15,151 bases of DNA from assembly GCA_030037185.1 (NCBI GenBank), contig JASHRR010001504.1, positions 1 through 15,151 on the forward strand, read 5' to 3'. Positions 14,018 to 15,151 of the stretch are shown here, piece by piece (the stretch's first letter is position 1; every line of letters starts with the position of its first letter). The notes under the pieces were generated by a model. It was not told the origin of the DNA. It did not search any database and saw only the letters and a program-made list of their open reading frames with translations. Both the position numbers and the translations under genes were made by a program. The stretch is from Xanthobacteraceae bacterium (lineage in GTDB: Bacteria > Pseudomonadota > Alphaproteobacteria > Rhizobiales > Xanthobacteraceae).

Positions 14018-15113
14018 GATCTGCCGTCCAGATTGGTCCACCGGCCGGCACCAGCCGGTGCCCGTACCGTAAGAACGAGGTGAACAGCAAGACCATGCCG
14101 CCGCCGAGTGCGAGGACGGCCGCAACATCCACCCAGAACCGAGTGGGGTGCGTGAATTCCGGCATAACCTGTAGCCATGTATGGGCGAGGCGGCTCACCA
14201 AGATGCAGCCGCAGATGGTTCCAACGACAGCGCGATTGCGCTTGCTCGGCGCCCACAGCAGAACGAAAAAAGGTACTATGAATCCAAGTCCCGCCGAGAC
14301 ATAGATCGCCGGGCGCCACACCGAATTCAGGCGCGTGAGGTACCAGGGAATCTCGAGCTTGAGGTTCTCCTCCCATATGATAAGGAACTGAACGAATTCG
14401 ATATATGCCCAGAAAATCGTGGTCGCGAGCAGGATTTGCGAAAGGTCGATCATGTGCTGCCGGCGCTCGCCGGCCGGCCACCCGAAGAGGGTGATGGCGA
14501 GCAGCACGGTTGCCATGCCGGTGTTGAACCAGCTCGCTCCCTGCGCGTAGGCAAAAGCTGAGGACCAGAATGTCGGTTCAAGCGACATAATCCAATCAAT
14601 GGCGGCAAAACTCGTCGACAAGGCCAGCACGATGAGCCCAATGCCGCTTATCCAGGACAGCGCCGAGCGTATCGGCAGGCCTCCTCGCCGCGGTCCCCAC
14701 AACACAAACGCGGCCAACAAATTCCACACAGCGACGTAGACACCATATCGGACGAAAAAATCAGTTCGATTAAGGTAGAATACATTTCCAAGGTCGGCCG
14801 GCGGATGGGTCCAGCTATAGAGCGAATTCACGCCGAGCAAAGCCGCAATCCCGGCAAGGCTCGCGATCGGCATGGTCGCGGCCGCCGCGTCGAGGACGGG
14901 GCGAGCGGTTGCCATCCAACCGCCGCCGCTGAGGTCGTGCACCAGGACAAGCGTAACGGCCGCGAGCGGCAGGCCTAGGCAAAACAGATAGCTGCACAGC
15001 CACGCATGCAAGAATGCGGTCCAGTCGCTGGTGGCAGCGATCGCGCAACCGCTGACCCCCAGCACGCACAGCGCCGCGGTGATCAATTCGAGCCAGTTTG
15101 CGTTGCCTCTCAT
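14010..15113 (-). CDS. actF: Alternative complex III membrane subunit ActF-like (quinol:cytochrome c oxidoreductase)
   Basis: 367 residues, about ten membrane helices, of the NrfD/PsrC-related family to which ActC and ActF belong. ActF-like features are DWIMSLEPTFWSSAFAYAQG (173-192; usual DW.MSL.P.W.S..FG), HMIDLSQILLATTIFWAYIEFVQ before IIWEENLKLEIPWYLTRL (usual Q..LIWY.NLPEE..W...R), and WRPAIYVSAGLGFIVPFFVLL. In known alternative complex III, ActC and ActF are membrane subunits that handle quinol and protons and carry no metal centre. ActF rather than ActC is favoured by its position at the end of the act genes, just before oxidase genes. Its ATG overlaps the preceding stop as ATGA. Actual function depends on act genes outside the window. 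Confidence 0.85.
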   Translation of the reverse strand: MRGNANWLELITAALCVLGVSGCAIAATSDWTAFLHAWLCSYLFCLGLPLAAVTLVLVHDLSGGGWMATARPVLDAAAATMPIASLAGIAALLGVNSLYSWTHPPADLGNVFYLNRTDFFVRYGVYVAVWNLLAAFVLWGPRRGGLPIRSALSWISGIGLIVLALSTSFAAIDWIMSLEPTFWSSAFAYAQGASWFNTGMATVLLAITLFGWPAGERRQHMIDLSQILLATTIFWAYIEFVQFLIIWEENLKLEIPWYLTRLNSVWRPAIYVSAGLGFIVPFFVLLWAPSKRNRAVVGTICGCILVSRLAHTWLQVMPEFTHPTRFWVDVAAVLALGGGMVLLFTSFLRYGHRLVPAGGPIWTADHG

Positions 15114-15151
15114 TGTAGCGCGCCCAGCTCACCGGCCGGCACATCGGCGAG
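15110..15151 (-). CDS. C-terminal end of the gene upstream of actF (partial)
   Basis: The last 13 codons read LADVPAGELGALQ and stop in a TGA that overlaps the ActF ATG (ATGA). The 5' part lies beyond the window. In known act operons the monoheme cytochrome c gene actE precedes actF, so this could be its end, but these residues are too few to tell. Confidence 0.55.
   Translation of the reverse strand, partial: LADVPAGELGALQ

Overview
The window looks like chromosomal DNA of an alphaproteobacterium, most likely of the order Rhizobiales (Bradyrhizobium/Nitrobacteraceae-like). This is inferred from the GC-rich coding style, a BA14K-family surface protein, a Tat-exported Asp/Glu-racemase-like protein, short overlaps between operon genes, and long intergenic stretches with gene remnants. 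No marker gene fixes the genus.

Layout, left to right. (1) 28-3330 (+): a large exported protein with a PDZ domain, about ten WD40 repeats and a C-terminal caspase-like (peptidase C14) domain with an intact His/Cys dyad. (2) 3331-4164: about 830 bp without a convincing gene, holding an 18-bp perfect palindrome, two tiny overlapping minus-strand ORFs, a possible hydrolase remnant and a terminator-like hairpin. (3) 4165-4776 (+): a secreted BA14K-type protein with a Gly/Pro/Tyr-rich tandem repeat, followed by strong hairpins. (4) 4890-5701: no gene recognised. (5) 5702-6190 (-): a secreted SnoaL/NTF2-like protein. (6) 6191-6847: a divergent intergenic region with two short hairpins. (7) 6848-7693 (+): a Tat-exported Asp/Glu racemase/maleate isomerase-fold protein lacking the usual catalytic cysteines. 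(8) 7976-8701 (-): a membrane protein of the Lgt family with altered active-site residues. (9) 8726-8915 (-): a frameshifted stub of a tyrosine integrase.

(10) 9087-15151 (-): a tightly packed respiratory operon read right to left. It contains the last 13 codons of an unidentified upstream gene, an ActF-like subunit of alternative complex III (quinol:cytochrome c oxidoreductase), a small one-helix membrane protein with a conserved-looking tail, an SCO copper chaperone with an extra C-terminal helix, then cytochrome c oxidase subunits II (fused to cytochrome c, caa3 type), I, III and IV. Subunit I carries YSHP instead of GHPEV, the mark of A2-type oxidases. ActF starts inside the previous gene's stop, and from there to subunit IV most junctions overlap by 4 to 11 bp; only SCO/subunit II does not.

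The operon would encode an electron chain from quinol through alternative complex III to a caa3 oxidase, with its copper-delivery factor. The operon promoter and the other alternative complex III genes lie beyond the right edge. The least explained items are the small ActF-linked membrane protein, the periplasmic PDZ-WD40-caspase protein, the Cys-less racemase-like protein, the divergent Lgt paralogue, and the palindrome with tiny ORFs near 3.7 kb.
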